Shown in pieces: positions 1 through 9,476 of a stretch of 49,119 nt of DNA. The position numbers and the translations under genes were made by a program. This DNA is from Chlamydiales bacterium (GTDB lineage: Bacteria; Chlamydiota; Chlamydiia; Chlamydiales; JAAKFR01). The notes beneath the pieces were generated by a model. The model was not told the origin of the DNA, searched no databases, and saw only the letters and a list, made by a program, of their open reading frames with translations. Positions within the stretch are counted from its first letter, which is position 1. Every line of letters starts with the position of its first letter. Location of the stretch: contig JAJACG010000022.1 in assembly GCA_022601635.1 (NCBI GenBank), forward strand, positions 69,790-118,908, in the 5' to 3' direction.

Positions 1-2263
1 CACCAACTTCTGCACCACCTGGAAGCTTGCCCTCTTCACTCTTCACACCACTTGGAACATGCTCAAAAAGCGAAGAAAATGAGTCGATCTGTAGCATAGG
101 ATCTTTTCGCTGAATCACTAAAGGCTTTGAAATCTCTTGCCCTCTTTTAGGCAGCAGCCTGCGTACATCCTCTTCAACTAGCTCACCCGGAAAATCAACC
201 CCCTCTAAAAAGCGATTGATCACACCCTTGCCATCTGCAAGCGACATAATGTAAAGCTGCTTTTTTGCGCGCGTAAAGGCGACATAGAGTTGACGCATTT
301 CTTCAGCATCTAGCTCGCTGTGATGAGCCGTTGTTGCCCTGTAGGCTCCATCGATACAAGCAAGCTCTCTTCTTCTCGGGGAGCTTTTGATCAAGCCTAT
401 TGGGAAAACTGTATCAAACTCAAGTCCTTTACTCACATGCGTTGTCAGCACAACGATTGCATCAGCATCACTATTTTGCCGTGCGGGCAGCTCATCTTTC
501 ATCCGCTCCATATAGGGAACAAGTTCGATGGGTGCGATCTGCATTTCAGCTAAAAACTCCACCAGCTGGAGCAGATCTTGATAGAGCTGCTCATCAGCAG
601 CAACAAGATTAGCTCCCCACTCCTTAGTCCACTCGGTGAAAAAGCTAAAAAGTCCCTTCTCATTTAAAATTGCGTTGTAGGCCAAAAAGGGGTTGTGCTG
701 ATCAAGTTGATCAAAAGAGAGAAAGAAGAGAGGGCCTCCAAGCGTTGTCATACGAGCTTGCCGATCATAGGGGTGCAAAGTAGCAGTTAGAAGCTGCTTT
801 AAGGCTGAAAATGCGGGAGATTCAAGCAAAGAGCGCGCTCTTTGACTCACAGCTGGATAGCCCTGCTCTTTGGCGAAATTCAAGAAGCGCTCCGCTTGAT
901 AGCGATCCTTGACTAAAACAGCATTACTAGAAAATGGCTCTTTGACCCGATTGCAAATCGCTGCAAAAAGCTGCTCCTCTTTTTGCGCTTTAAGGTGAAA
1001 AACACCCCCCTCATCCTCTTTTGAGGCGTCATATTCCACGCTTTGATAGGCAATTGTTTCACCTGTCTTTGGAAGTTCAAACTGAAAATTGGCAAAAAGT
1101 TCATTCAACTTTGTGACAACACTCTTTGTACTGCGATAGTTTGTGTTCAATACTTCACACTTTTCAAAGCAGCGACGCGCCTCCATGTAGGTATAAATAT
1201 CAGCATGTCTGAAGCGATAGATCGCCTGCTTTGGATCTCCAACAAGGTAGAGCAACTTATTTAAGAAGAGTTTTTTAAATATGCGCCACTGTAAGGGATT
1301 GGTATCTTGAAACTCATCGATCAAAACGCAGTCATACTGCTTGGCAATCTTGCTTGCAAAAAGAGGTTCATCAACCTTTTGATCCATCTTGATCAGAAGA
1401 TCCTCAAACTGCATCTGATCACTCTCTTCTAACTTTTTGGAAGCGCCTTGGCAAAGGTGTGCCAAAATTCCTAGTTCATCAGAGAGCTCTTCAACTAAAG
1501 GAATGGCTCTTTCTAGAAAGGGAAAATATGCCTCTGGCGCCCGCTTAAGCCTATTTTGTTCATTCATGAGCAAAATAGGGTTGTCTACTATATTAACATC
1601 CTCACCCTGCATAAAGCGAACAAAGTCATTGAGTGCATCGATGCGATCTTGTTTCAATTCTTTTTGCTTGTTGCACATCTTTCCATAGTAGTGTGCATGT
1701 TGAAAAAGCTGTTCATGATCACATGAGAGCGACCTTAACTCCTGAATGATCTCATCATAGGACCGACCTGTATGAACAGGAATACGGTCTGCTGCGATGC
1801 GCAAAATCTGATCAACTAGATGGTCTATTCCCTTTCTCAATAGCTTTTCGAGTTGAAAAGGCGAAAAGGTACTGAGCGAACGCAGATAGTCTTTGATCAA
1901 CTCGCGTTCTATATCTGTTGCGGGCTCCTCTTCTATTTCAAGGCTTAAATCCGCTTCTAGAGCGTGCTCTCGAAGAGCGTGGTAACAAAAGCTATGGATG
2001 GTAAAAATCTTTGCTTGATCAAACTTAAAGAGCGCTTCTTGCAATCCCTTCGTTGCAATGTTGCGTCTGATGCGCATCTTTAGATCACTTGTGGCAGCGC
2101 GTGTAAACGTTACAATCAAGATGCGTTCTAGATCCATTCCTGACTCAATCAAGCGCGATACAATGTTCTCAATTGCAAATGTTTTGCCGGTGCCAGCAGA
2201 GGCCTCTAAAAAGTGATTTTGGTGCAGATCTAAATTGGGATCTAATACATCAAAGCCCTTCAT
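1..2263 (-). CDS. recB: RecB, exodeoxyribonuclease V beta subunit (helicase part; 3' end beyond window)
   Basis: Helicase-nuclease subunit of RecBCD, which processes double-strand ends for RecA-dependent repair in the cytoplasm. About 754 codons are visible from an ATG at 2263; the frame is open to the left edge, so the C-terminal nuclease domain lies outside. The UvrD-type SF1 motifs appear in order: Walker A ASAGTGKT near residue 20, Walker B IDEFQDTNPLQW, motif III VGDPKQAIYRFR, motif IV NYRST, motif V THVSKGLEFDTVFP and motif VI QLYVAFTRAKKQLY. All key residues are present, so the helicase should be active. A GGAGGTGC Shine-Dalgarno sequence precedes the start, and the gene overlaps the end of recC by 14 nt, indicating translational coupling. 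recC-recB order matches the chlamydial arrangement. No recD is seen here. Confidence 0.95.
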   Translation of the reverse strand, partial: MKGFDVLDPNLDLHQNHFLEASAGTGKTFAIENIVSRLIESGMDLERILIVTFTRAATSDLKMRIRRNIATKGLQEALFKFDQAKIFTIHSFCYHALREHALEADLSLEIEEEPATDIERELIKDYLRSLSTFSPFQLEKLLRKGIDHLVDQILRIAADRIPVHTGRSYDEIIQELRSLSCDHEQLFQHAHYYGKMCNKQKELKQDRIDALNDFVRFMQGEDVNIVDNPILLMNEQNRLKRAPEAYFPFLERAIPLVEELSDELGILAHLCQGASKKLEESDQMQFEDLLIKMDQKVDEPLFASKIAKQYDCVLIDEFQDTNPLQWRIFKKLFLNKLLYLVGDPKQAIYRFRHADIYTYMEARRCFEKCEVLNTNYRSTKSVVTKLNELFANFQFELPKTGETIAYQSVEYDASKEDEGGVFHLKAQKEEQLFAAICNRVKEPFSSNAVLVKDRYQAERFLNFAKEQGYPAVSQRARSLLESPAFSALKQLLTATLHPYDRQARMTTLGGPLFFLSFDQLDQHNPFLAYNAILNEKGLFSFFTEWTKEWGANLVAADEQLYQDLLQLVEFLAEMQIAPIELVPYMERMKDELPARQNSDADAIVVLTTHVSKGLEFDTVFPIGLIKSSPRRRELACIDGAYRATTAHHSELDAEEMRQLYVAFTRAKKQLYIMSLADGKGVINRFLEGVDFPGELVEEDVRRLLPKRGQEISKPLVIQRKDPMLQIDSFSSLFEHVPSGVKSEEGKLPGGAEVG

Positions 2264-4910
2264 CGAGCACCTCCTGGAAAATTTCTGAGGCGTGCGGCTG
2301 CCATGTATCTACAATCTGAGGAAGGGAAAAATCGGCTCTACAGCTACACAAGAGCCATGCTTGATCAAAAGTGGGTGCCTCTATCTCTTTTTGCAAGCGA
2401 TCTAAATCGCGATCCAAAATTGGTTTGACCCAAGTTGGAAAGAGTGGAGAGCGCGCCTCTTTTGTTTCAAAAAAGTAGCGCAGATAGCGCTCTAAAGAGC
2501 CTTTTATCGAAACTGTGTCATCGAGAAAATGCACCTCATTGAAAAGATGTAGCAATGGCCAATTGGAAAAAAGCGTGCGACTACTCTTTTTCTTGGGCAG
2601 AAAGAGAACACCATCTTTAACCCCTTCAACACGTCCGACAATGGTGACTGAACCCACTTTTGGGGCTGGAAGGTGCCAAAGCGTTTCATCTATTTGAACC
2701 GCTTTTGTGATGTGCTCATGCCATTCAATCGCATATAAAGAGTGCTCCTCAATCGCAGAACATTTGCTGTTGGCTACTTCTGCAAAGATCCCTTGAGGAT
2801 AGCCTCCAACCCTTTTGGCTCGACTAATCGCTGCCTCAACAGAGCTATTGAGCGCCTCGCTTTGAATGCGCGCAAAAGTGAGGGGAGAGAGTGTGAACTC
2901 CTCCTCATCTTTCACCTCCGGTTTTTCAAAAAAGCGCAGTCCCAGATGGTTGGCAAAATAGTGCTTGAGTGGTGATCTTGCAAGTCTCAAAAGCTCTGCT
3001 ATATCAACTGTTGCAGCTGGGAGCTTTGTCGGGGCAATGACAATTGAGAAGGGTTCACGCACAATGGGATCTTTTTTCAAAGCCATTGCCATCTCATAAT
3101 CTAACTCACTCAGAGGTTCATCATAGCTCTTGGCTGGATGGTAGATCGGTTCAAGATCTACATGCTCCAACAGATCACTCACACAAGATGAGGGGGGTTT
3201 TTCCTGGTTGTCGAGAGGGTCTCGACCAATCAAGCTAACAATAAAGCGTTCTCTTGCAGATAGAAGAGATTCCAAAAAGAGATAGCGATCAAAATCTATA
3301 CGACTAGGGCTATAGGTGTGGCTATGGCGTGAGAGATCGAAAGAGAGCCAGTGATCCAAACGGGGGAAGGCGTCTTGATCCATTCCAAGCAGCCAGATCA
3401 CCTTTGCTGGAATACTGCGCATCGGCAGCATCGATGAGAAGCGATAGACCTGCAACTGGTTGGGATTGATTGTGATCCCCTCTCCCTTCAATTCCTCTTG
3501 AAGCAGCAGCATAAAACTGTCAAATGGAAGAGTCAGATCTGCTCGCAAAAGCTCAATCTTTCGAAAAAGCCACTGCATCTGCTCACTTTCAACAAAAAAG
3601 TCACTACATAGCTGACGGATCTCATCAACCCAGCAGCTCAAACTCTTCTTCCCTGAAGGCATACGGCTGTAAAGCTGGCGCGTCGTCTCAATCCACTCGC
3701 CAAGCAGTTCAGCTTCTGTAAATGCCACACCTTCGCTCATGATGAGTTCTTCTAATAGCTGATCAAAGCCGCTCTCAAGAGTTGCTGCCTCTTCATAACG
3801 GCCAAAAAGTTTTTCTCGATAAGAGCCATCAATTCCGAATCGGATCCCCGTTTTTGTGATCCACTTTTCTATCTGCTCCAGCTGCTTCTCATCCCACCTT
3901 CGATAAAAAAGAGGGTGGCGGAAAAGCTCCAAAAATGCAGAGGCACAATAGCGTCTACTCTCCAGTGCTACTATGAGTAGCAAGCCGCTCACCTGCAAAT
4001 TTGTCGAAGCGGGCATATCAGCGATCTGATACTTTTCAAAAATTGCCTCGATATAGGGCTTGTAGAGCTCGATATCTGGAGCCATTACCAGGACATCTTT
4101 TGGCTCTACATCCATCTGCAATAGCTGATGGTGAAGCACCTCAATCTCTCTCTTACGTGTCGAAACCAGATGAATCGCCAGCGACTCATCTCCCTCAATC
4201 TTTTCACTGCTCAGCTGCAACATCCCTCTCTGCAGATGATGTAAAGCGGAAGGACTTTTTGGTGGGAGGTAGTATGGCTCAGTTGTGATATTTGATTCTT
4301 CGACCATTGCGGCGAATTTACGCCCTACTTTTCCACAGCTTCCGAGTAGTGTGTGATCATATTTTGTGAGGTCGCTCCAGAACTCTGAGCATGGGCTTAG
4401 GTGGTAGAGGGTGCAATTTTTGAGTTGTTCGAAGAGTTTTTCTGGGATATGGCTGAAGGCGAAGAGGTGGAAGCTGCCATCGACTCTGAGATCTGGTTGG
4501 AGGTTGAGACTATTCCAGAGTTCTTTTTGCCAATCCTCTTCAAATGTGACGCCATACTGGGCATAGCGCAAAAAAAAGGAGGCTACTGTTTGGGCGAGCG
4601 GCATCTGTCTCTTCTCATCCTTCTTGACATAGTCGAGATTGGCTATCTTGGGGTAGATCGCTTTTGTCAGTTCTAATTTTGAGGGAAGAGGGGATTGTAG
4701 TATTTCATTTAGGAAGAGGGTTTTGATATTGGCAGCCACACCAAGTCTGTTGGCAATTTCCCGTTTGATCCAGCGTCCCATCTCTCTGCTTGGGATGACA
4801 ATTTTGATGGGGTCGAAGGGATCTTGCAAAAGGAGTTCTTCAATCAACAGTTCGAGGAGCACCTCGAGATGATTGCTAAAAAAGACTTTTCCCTGTTTAA
4901 CTCTTTGCAT
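2250..4910 (-). CDS. recC: RecC, exodeoxyribonuclease V gamma subunit
   Basis: Scaffold and Chi-recognition subunit of RecBCD. I use the ATG at 4910 (886 aa) instead of the TTG at 4982, because similarity to RecC begins immediately after it: KVFFSNHLEVL matches the family's N-terminal x-SNRLxVL, followed by DPFDPIKIVIPSREMGRWIK, like the E. coli DPFEP..ILVQSTGMAQWL region. The length is below the roughly 1120 aa of E. coli RecC, in line with compact chlamydial versions. The middle of the protein carries RecC-typical text such as VIWLLGMDQDAFPR and RDPLDNQEKPPSS. The 3' end overlaps recB by 14 nt. The 5' end meets lplT head to head: the two ATGs overlap on opposite strands, and no ribosome-binding site is evident, so the exact start is uncertain. 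Confidence 0.92.
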   Translation of the reverse strand: MQRVKQGKVFFSNHLEVLLELLIEELLLQDPFDPIKIVIPSREMGRWIKREIANRLGVAANIKTLFLNEILQSPLPSKLELTKAIYPKIANLDYVKKDEKRQMPLAQTVASFFLRYAQYGVTFEEDWQKELWNSLNLQPDLRVDGSFHLFAFSHIPEKLFEQLKNCTLYHLSPCSEFWSDLTKYDHTLLGSCGKVGRKFAAMVEESNITTEPYYLPPKSPSALHHLQRGMLQLSSEKIEGDESLAIHLVSTRKREIEVLHHQLLQMDVEPKDVLVMAPDIELYKPYIEAIFEKYQIADMPASTNLQVSGLLLIVALESRRYCASAFLELFRHPLFYRRWDEKQLEQIEKWITKTGIRFGIDGSYREKLFGRYEEAATLESGFDQLLEELIMSEGVAFTEAELLGEWIETTRQLYSRMPSGKKSLSCWVDEIRQLCSDFFVESEQMQWLFRKIELLRADLTLPFDSFMLLLQEELKGEGITINPNQLQVYRFSSMLPMRSIPAKVIWLLGMDQDAFPRLDHWLSFDLSRHSHTYSPSRIDFDRYLFLESLLSARERFIVSLIGRDPLDNQEKPPSSCVSDLLEHVDLEPIYHPAKSYDEPLSELDYEMAMALKKDPIVREPFSIVIAPTKLPAATVDIAELLRLARSPLKHYFANHLGLRFFEKPEVKDEEEFTLSPLTFARIQSEALNSSVEAAISRAKRVGGYPQGIFAEVANSKCSAIEEHSLYAIEWHEHITKAVQIDETLWHLPAPKVGSVTIVGRVEGVKDGVLFLPKKKSSRTLFSNWPLLHLFNEVHFLDDTVSIKGSLERYLRYFFETKEARSPLFPTWVKPILDRDLDRLQKEIEAPTFDQAWLLCSCRADFSLPQIVDTWQPHASEIFQEVLDEGL

Positions 4911-6636
4911 GTCCCGTGGCAAATTGCTCTCTTCTTTTTCCGCTTTGAACGTCACGCAGTTTTTGACTGCATTCAATGACAACCTTTACAAATTACTTGC
5001 AGCTTTCTTCTTAATCTACCTACTTGGCACAGAGCATAGCAATCTCATTTTGGCGATTGCTGGTGGGGTTTTTGTGATCCCTTTTATTCTGTTTGCCTCA
5101 TTTGCTGGTTCACTGGCAGATCGTTATAGTAAGAGAACTGTGATCTACTTTACCCGCTTACTTGAGATTGTGACAACCTTGTTGGGTGTTGTTGCCTTCT
5201 ATTTTCATTCAATATGGGGGGTTTACGCGGTATTATTTCTTTTGGCTTTTCAGAGCACGCTCTTTTCTCCGGCCAAATATGGCATTATTTTGGAGCTTGT
5301 ACCGAAGGAAAAGCTCTCGCAGAGCAATGGAATTGTTGTGGCGACCTCCTACTTGGCGATTATTTTGGGCACATTTTTCGCCTCATTTCTGACTGATGTC
5401 TCTGACAAAAATTTTCTAATTGCGGTCTCTTTTTGTGTGGTGACAGCGGTTTTGGGTTTGATTTCCAGTTTATGGATTGAAAAGACGGCGCCGAAAGCGC
5501 GTCAAAAGAAGGTTTCGGTCCATCTCTTTCGCGATATTGGGCGAGCGCTGGTCAAGGCTCATAAGAGGCGTTACTTGCTGAATACGATTTGTTTTGCTTC
5601 CTATTTTCTATTTTTGGCTGCTTACACGCAGCTCAATATTATTCCGCTCTGTCTTCAATCTCTTGGGATGACAGAGGTGCAAGGTGGTTATCTCTTTTTA
5701 ATGACGGCCTTTGGGATTGGGTTGGGCAGCTTTTTTGCAGGTAAGCTTTCTGGTTCTGAGGTGGAGCTTGGTTTTGTGCCCTTTGCGGCGCTGCTTGCTG
5801 GCATCTGTTTTGTGACGATGTATTCCTATGCAACTAGCTTTTATGTAGTGGTAGCGTGTCTTATCTTAATCGGTTTTTTTGGCGGATTTTATGTGGTACC
5901 GCTCGAGGTCTTTATTCAGGTTGCGAGTCCAGAGAAGGATCGGGGTCAGAATGTAGCAACTGCCAACTTTTTGAATTTCATTGGTGTGATCTTAGCATCG
6001 ATACTACTCGCCTTTTTGGGCACCTACTTGGAGCTTTCGGCGGCATTTGGCTTTTTGGTTCTAGGTATTTTGACGCTTATAGTTGCGTGTGCCTTGATGG
6101 TGCTCTTTGCAGATCAAGTTTTCCGGTTTATCACTTCGATTGTGGCGCGGATTTTTTGTGAGATTACAGTGATTGGGAAGAAGCGGCTCAAACTCTCTGA
6201 TCCTGTTGTGTTGATTGGGCAGAGGGAGTCGTGGATGGATACGATGATCTTGATGGCGACGCTGCCACGGCTTGTGCGCTACATTATTCCTGTGCAAAGA
6301 AGGAAGAAGAGGCATCGTTTTTTCTACTATTTCTTGTGGCTCATTCCGATGCAAACGAAGCATGTGACGGAGATTGGTCCAGAGACGTTTCGTATTATCA
6401 AGCAGGAGCTGCGTTCGGGGCATAGTATCTGTTTGATGAGCCCACTGGATGAGTTGCCGGCGAGAACACTTTTGGAGTGGAAGGCGCATTTACAGCAGTG
6501 TTTGGCTGAGATTGAGACGCCAGTAGCGCCGCTGCATATCTTGCATAAGACACCGGAGCCAATTGTAGGTTTTTGGAGGAAGTTAAGTTCCCTTTTTCGC
6601 TACCCAATCCGCGTTATTTTCAGCACTCCTCTTTAA
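4909..6636 (+). CDS. LplT/YgeD-like MFS transporter fused to a degenerate acyltransferase domain
   Basis: Predicted inner-membrane major facilitator protein of the LplT family, which flips lysophospholipids into the cytoplasm for reacylation (C. trachomatis CT641/YgeD type). The ATG at 4909 gives 575 aa and puts the family start LSALNVTQFLTAFNDN-like segment at the N-terminus; the 12 residues before it do not look conserved. About 12 hydrophobic helices fill residues 15-415. The remaining ~160 residues resemble the PlsC/Aas acyltransferase fold, but the catalytic HX4D is replaced by RX4D (RESWMD, 6223-6240), and the usual EGxR position reads SPLDE. The gene therefore looks like a transporter with a catalytically dead acyltransferase tail. 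It is divergent from recC and convergent with the 918-aa gene. Confidence 0.85.
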   Translation: MSRGKLLSSFSALNVTQFLTAFNDNLYKLLAAFFLIYLLGTEHSNLILAIAGGVFVIPFILFASFAGSLADRYSKRTVIYFTRLLEIVTTLLGVVAFYFHSIWGVYAVLFLLAFQSTLFSPAKYGIILELVPKEKLSQSNGIVVATSYLAIILGTFFASFLTDVSDKNFLIAVSFCVVTAVLGLISSLWIEKTAPKARQKKVSVHLFRDIGRALVKAHKRRYLLNTICFASYFLFLAAYTQLNIIPLCLQSLGMTEVQGGYLFLMTAFGIGLGSFFAGKLSGSEVELGFVPFAALLAGICFVTMYSYATSFYVVVACLILIGFFGGFYVVPLEVFIQVASPEKDRGQNVATANFLNFIGVILASILLAFLGTYLELSAAFGFLVLGILTLIVACALMVLFADQVFRFITSIVARIFCEITVIGKKRLKLSDPVVLIGQRESWMDTMILMATLPRLVRYIIPVQRRKKRHRFFYYFLWLIPMQTKHVTEIGPETFRIIKQELRSGHSICLMSPLDELPARTLLEWKAHLQQCLAEIETPVAPLHILHKTPEPIVGFWRKLSSLFRYPIRVIFSTPL

Positions 6637-6643
6637 AAGGCGT

Positions 6644-6717
6644 AGATGGTGGCCATCTGGAAAGCCTTGTAATGGGAATCTCCACCAATACTACGGGTTT
6701 TCGTGTGGAAGGGATTC
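6644..6717. terminator. Inverted repeats between convergent genes, possible bidirectional terminator
   Basis: The short gap between the convergent lplT-like gene and the 918-aa gene holds a 6-bp stem with a 3-nt loop (AGATGG at 6644-6649, CCATCT at 6653-6658) and a looser pairing of GGGAATC near 6675 with GGATTCC near 6711. Neither has a strong T tract, so termination is inferred from position more than from sequence. Confidence 0.3.
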
Positions 6718-6719
6718 CT

Positions 6720-9476
6720 TTATTGTCCATACTGCGAAGGTGATGTGAAAAGGCCCCACTCCTTTTTCTGGCTCCCATTTAAATAGGATTTCCAAATAGA
6801 GAGCGGCCGTCCATCTCCACCGCTGCTATCCACACAAAACAGCTCTAACTCCCTAGAACCAGGATTTACCAAGAAAGCAAAGCGCTTCTTCACCCAATTG
6901 CTATCCCCCACAATCAAAGGCAATGGATAAGAATAACCCAGTTTCGCCAATGTGTGCACAATCCCTTGATGATAAGGAATCGAGCTCTGTTGCGTCTGCA
7001 ACAACGATAGAAGCAACCCCTTTGCTACATTGAGCAAATCTGCTGAAGAATATAAAAAATACCTGCCCGGATCTAAATCCTTAGCCATCTCGATCAGCTT
7101 CGCTGTCTGCTCAAAATCCAACTCCTCCATCTCCTCAAATAGCGCCTGTAACCTTTCATACAACTGATTTTCAGAGAAAAATGGGAGATGTTTGACCATC
7201 AAAGCATCCAGTTCATCGCTGATAAATTGGCCTCCTTGCTGATTCATCCATCTTTGATTCGAAAGTTGCCGCAAAAGCTGATCGCGCAGATCAAATGGAT
7301 AGCAAGGCCCCTCAATTTGAGCCAAAACCTTCCTTGCTACCGCGCGATAACCCTCTGGAAAGCTTGGAATCAGCCTTTGTAGTAGATATTCAATCTCACG
7401 CTTTTCCAGCCGCTGTTCATCCAAAAAGGCTTGGCATGGCACCACCAGCTCATCACGCAGCCAGGAATATGTATAGATATCTGTATCCCAAGCCTCAATG
7501 AATAAAGAGGGACAAATCGTAAAGGCGTGCGTCGGAGAGTAGGCAAGCAAACTCCTGCCCCGCCTATCCACAAACTCCCTCTGCTCCGTTAAAGCGAGAT
7601 CTTTGATCGTATCAACATAGAAAGCGAGCAGCTCTAAGGGACTCTCCACCCAGCGTTTCTGCTCTTTAGGTTTATCGCGCAGCCCAAAGTATGAGGAGAC
7701 AAGCGTATGCATCGTCCCCCCTGAAATATAGGCCCAAGGTAGCCTCTTGGGATCTCGATATATCTTCTGTAACCTTTTGGTTGCCGTCTCAAGAAACTGC
7801 GGCTCTTTGATCTGCAAGATCACCGCCGTAATAATCTGCCCAATCTCATTTTTTAGCTCCTCAGCCTCCTGCATCAGCTCTACCTCAATCGCTGAGAAAA
7901 ATGAAGAGAGCGCCTGCAAAAACTCACCTCCCGTTTGAATCTCAGTCCAAAGGGCTGTATTCGAACGGCCATGTTTGTAAAGCAGGCGGAACCCAGCTGG
8001 GCTATCATCATAGGGAGAGTCAACAGTAGCATGCATCTGCGCATCATAGACCTCTTGAAAGTAGTCTTTGAATTTATCGCAGAAGAACTTGAGGCAGAAG
8101 TTAAAAAAGGATGCGAGCTGTCGTCCACGCATAGCAGCTTCATCGCGCTCCATCATCATGCGGTCGATCTCTTGGCGACGGATACGGTAGTCAGCTGTGA
8201 GCCAACCAATTTCTCTCTCTGTAGCGCGTTTCATCCTTCCTTCGAGATATTTGGCTGTTGCAAAAAGATGGTCATATTTGGATTGACACTCTTCGATTTC
8301 ACGATTTGCCTCATTGATCATCTCCTGAATCGTTTTCTGGACGGCGAGACCAATTCCCATCGGCTCTTCAGGTGAGAGACCCAAGCTAGAGTAGAGGTTC
8401 CACGTGGCAAAATCCGCTTTAGATTCAGCAAAGGAGGCAAGGGTATACTCCCAAGCGCGCAAAAGAGCATTTTCACTCATCGATTTGAATGTTGTGCGTA
8501 CAGCCTCGAGCCGTTTGAGGTAGCGAGAGGAGGCTAAGTGATGCGGCACGGCAGGCTCACTTTGGATGAGCATTTGCCCCATCACACCAACACTCTCTCG
8601 CTCTAAGTAGGCAGTCACATCTTCTTCAGTGAGCTCAAATTCAGCAAGTAGGAGGGTTTTTAGAATTTCATCAGCTGTCAGAATAGAAAAGGGTTTTTCG
8701 AAATGGCTATTGAGTTGGTCAATTTTCGCTGGCAAGATCTCACCTAGCGCCTCTTGAAGCGCTGGGCAGTTAAGCAGCTGCTCTTTGGTGGGGTTTAAGA
8801 TGGGAGCAAATAGCTGCCCCGCTCCCCAGCTACGGCTCAGTGGCATAGCAAATTCCGCCCCATCAATGATGCGCACAAGGCGCCCTTTGGCAAAGAGAGA
8901 GCTGATATCTTGTAGAAATTGTAGCGGCTCAAGCTTTTGAATCAAAATGGCGGGAGCAGTTGCAAAGCAAGAGCCGACATTTTGTCTCAGCCAAGTGAGC
9001 CAAGCAGCCAAGGCAGCTCGCTTAGCATGCATATCTTTGAGAACTGTATGCTGATTGAGTCCTAAGGTCTCACGAATTAGTCGCTCACAGGCGAGGTGAC
9101 CCACGGGGCGACTCAGCTGCTTGATGATTCTAGAAAAGGTGGGGTCATCATGGAGACAGCGCAGAGCAAAGAGCATGTGCGCTCTTGGCTCATCATCCAG
9201 ATGGCGATTAGGCCCCAAACTGTAGGGATTCTCTTCTAATCTCTCAATGGCGGCAAAAAGATTTTTTTTGACGATCTGCCCCTTTTCATCAATGATTGAG
9301 CAGGCAAGATGGCGTGCCAAATAGACATTGCGCCACGAAAAGCTATCGATGATGCCCGAGCGATCTAGCTGCCCACTCTTTTTCAAAAAAGAGCGCTCTA
9401 GAAGGGGTGTCTCCTCCCCATCATGCGCAATCTCGGCAAACTGCCGATCTAGTAGATTTATGATTTGATCTGACAT
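6720..9476 (-). CDS. Conserved chlamydial protein, 918 aa, papain-like cysteine motif (CT590-like)
   Basis: I recognise this as the likely counterpart of C. trachomatis CT590 from its position directly after the two RsbU-like genes; function unknown. The protein is soluble by eye, with no signal peptide or membrane segment. Around residue 165-175 it has RQNVGSCFATAPA, with Cys170 following a Gln, like the Q-x-x-G-x-C-[FW]-A nucleophile motif of papain-fold peptidases. Near the C-terminus GDSNW (858-861) is followed by FAFLVNPGSRELELF, a strand pattern that could hold the other active-site residues. A charged, probably helical region spans about 370-560. It starts 19 nt inside the upstream RsbU-like gene, so it is the last gene of that operon. 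Peptidase activity is only inferred; a purely structural or effector role is possible. Confidence 0.8.
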   Translation of the reverse strand: MSDQIINLLDRQFAEIAHDGEETPLLERSFLKKSGQLDRSGIIDSFSWRNVYLARHLACSIIDEKGQIVKKNLFAAIERLEENPYSLGPNRHLDDEPRAHMLFALRCLHDDPTFSRIIKQLSRPVGHLACERLIRETLGLNQHTVLKDMHAKRAALAAWLTWLRQNVGSCFATAPAILIQKLEPLQFLQDISSLFAKGRLVRIIDGAEFAMPLSRSWGAGQLFAPILNPTKEQLLNCPALQEALGEILPAKIDQLNSHFEKPFSILTADEILKTLLLAEFELTEEDVTAYLERESVGVMGQMLIQSEPAVPHHLASSRYLKRLEAVRTTFKSMSENALLRAWEYTLASFAESKADFATWNLYSSLGLSPEEPMGIGLAVQKTIQEMINEANREIEECQSKYDHLFATAKYLEGRMKRATEREIGWLTADYRIRRQEIDRMMMERDEAAMRGRQLASFFNFCLKFFCDKFKDYFQEVYDAQMHATVDSPYDDSPAGFRLLYKHGRSNTALWTEIQTGGEFLQALSSFFSAIEVELMQEAEELKNEIGQIITAVILQIKEPQFLETATKRLQKIYRDPKRLPWAYISGGTMHTLVSSYFGLRDKPKEQKRWVESPLELLAFYVDTIKDLALTEQREFVDRRGRSLLAYSPTHAFTICPSLFIEAWDTDIYTYSWLRDELVVPCQAFLDEQRLEKREIEYLLQRLIPSFPEGYRAVARKVLAQIEGPCYPFDLRDQLLRQLSNQRWMNQQGGQFISDELDALMVKHLPFFSENQLYERLQALFEEMEELDFEQTAKLIEMAKDLDPGRYFLYSSADLLNVAKGLLLSLLQTQQSSIPYHQGIVHTLAKLGYSYPLPLIVGDSNWVKKRFAFLVNPGSRELELFCVDSSGGDGRPLSIWKSYLNGSQKKEWGLFTSPSQYGQ

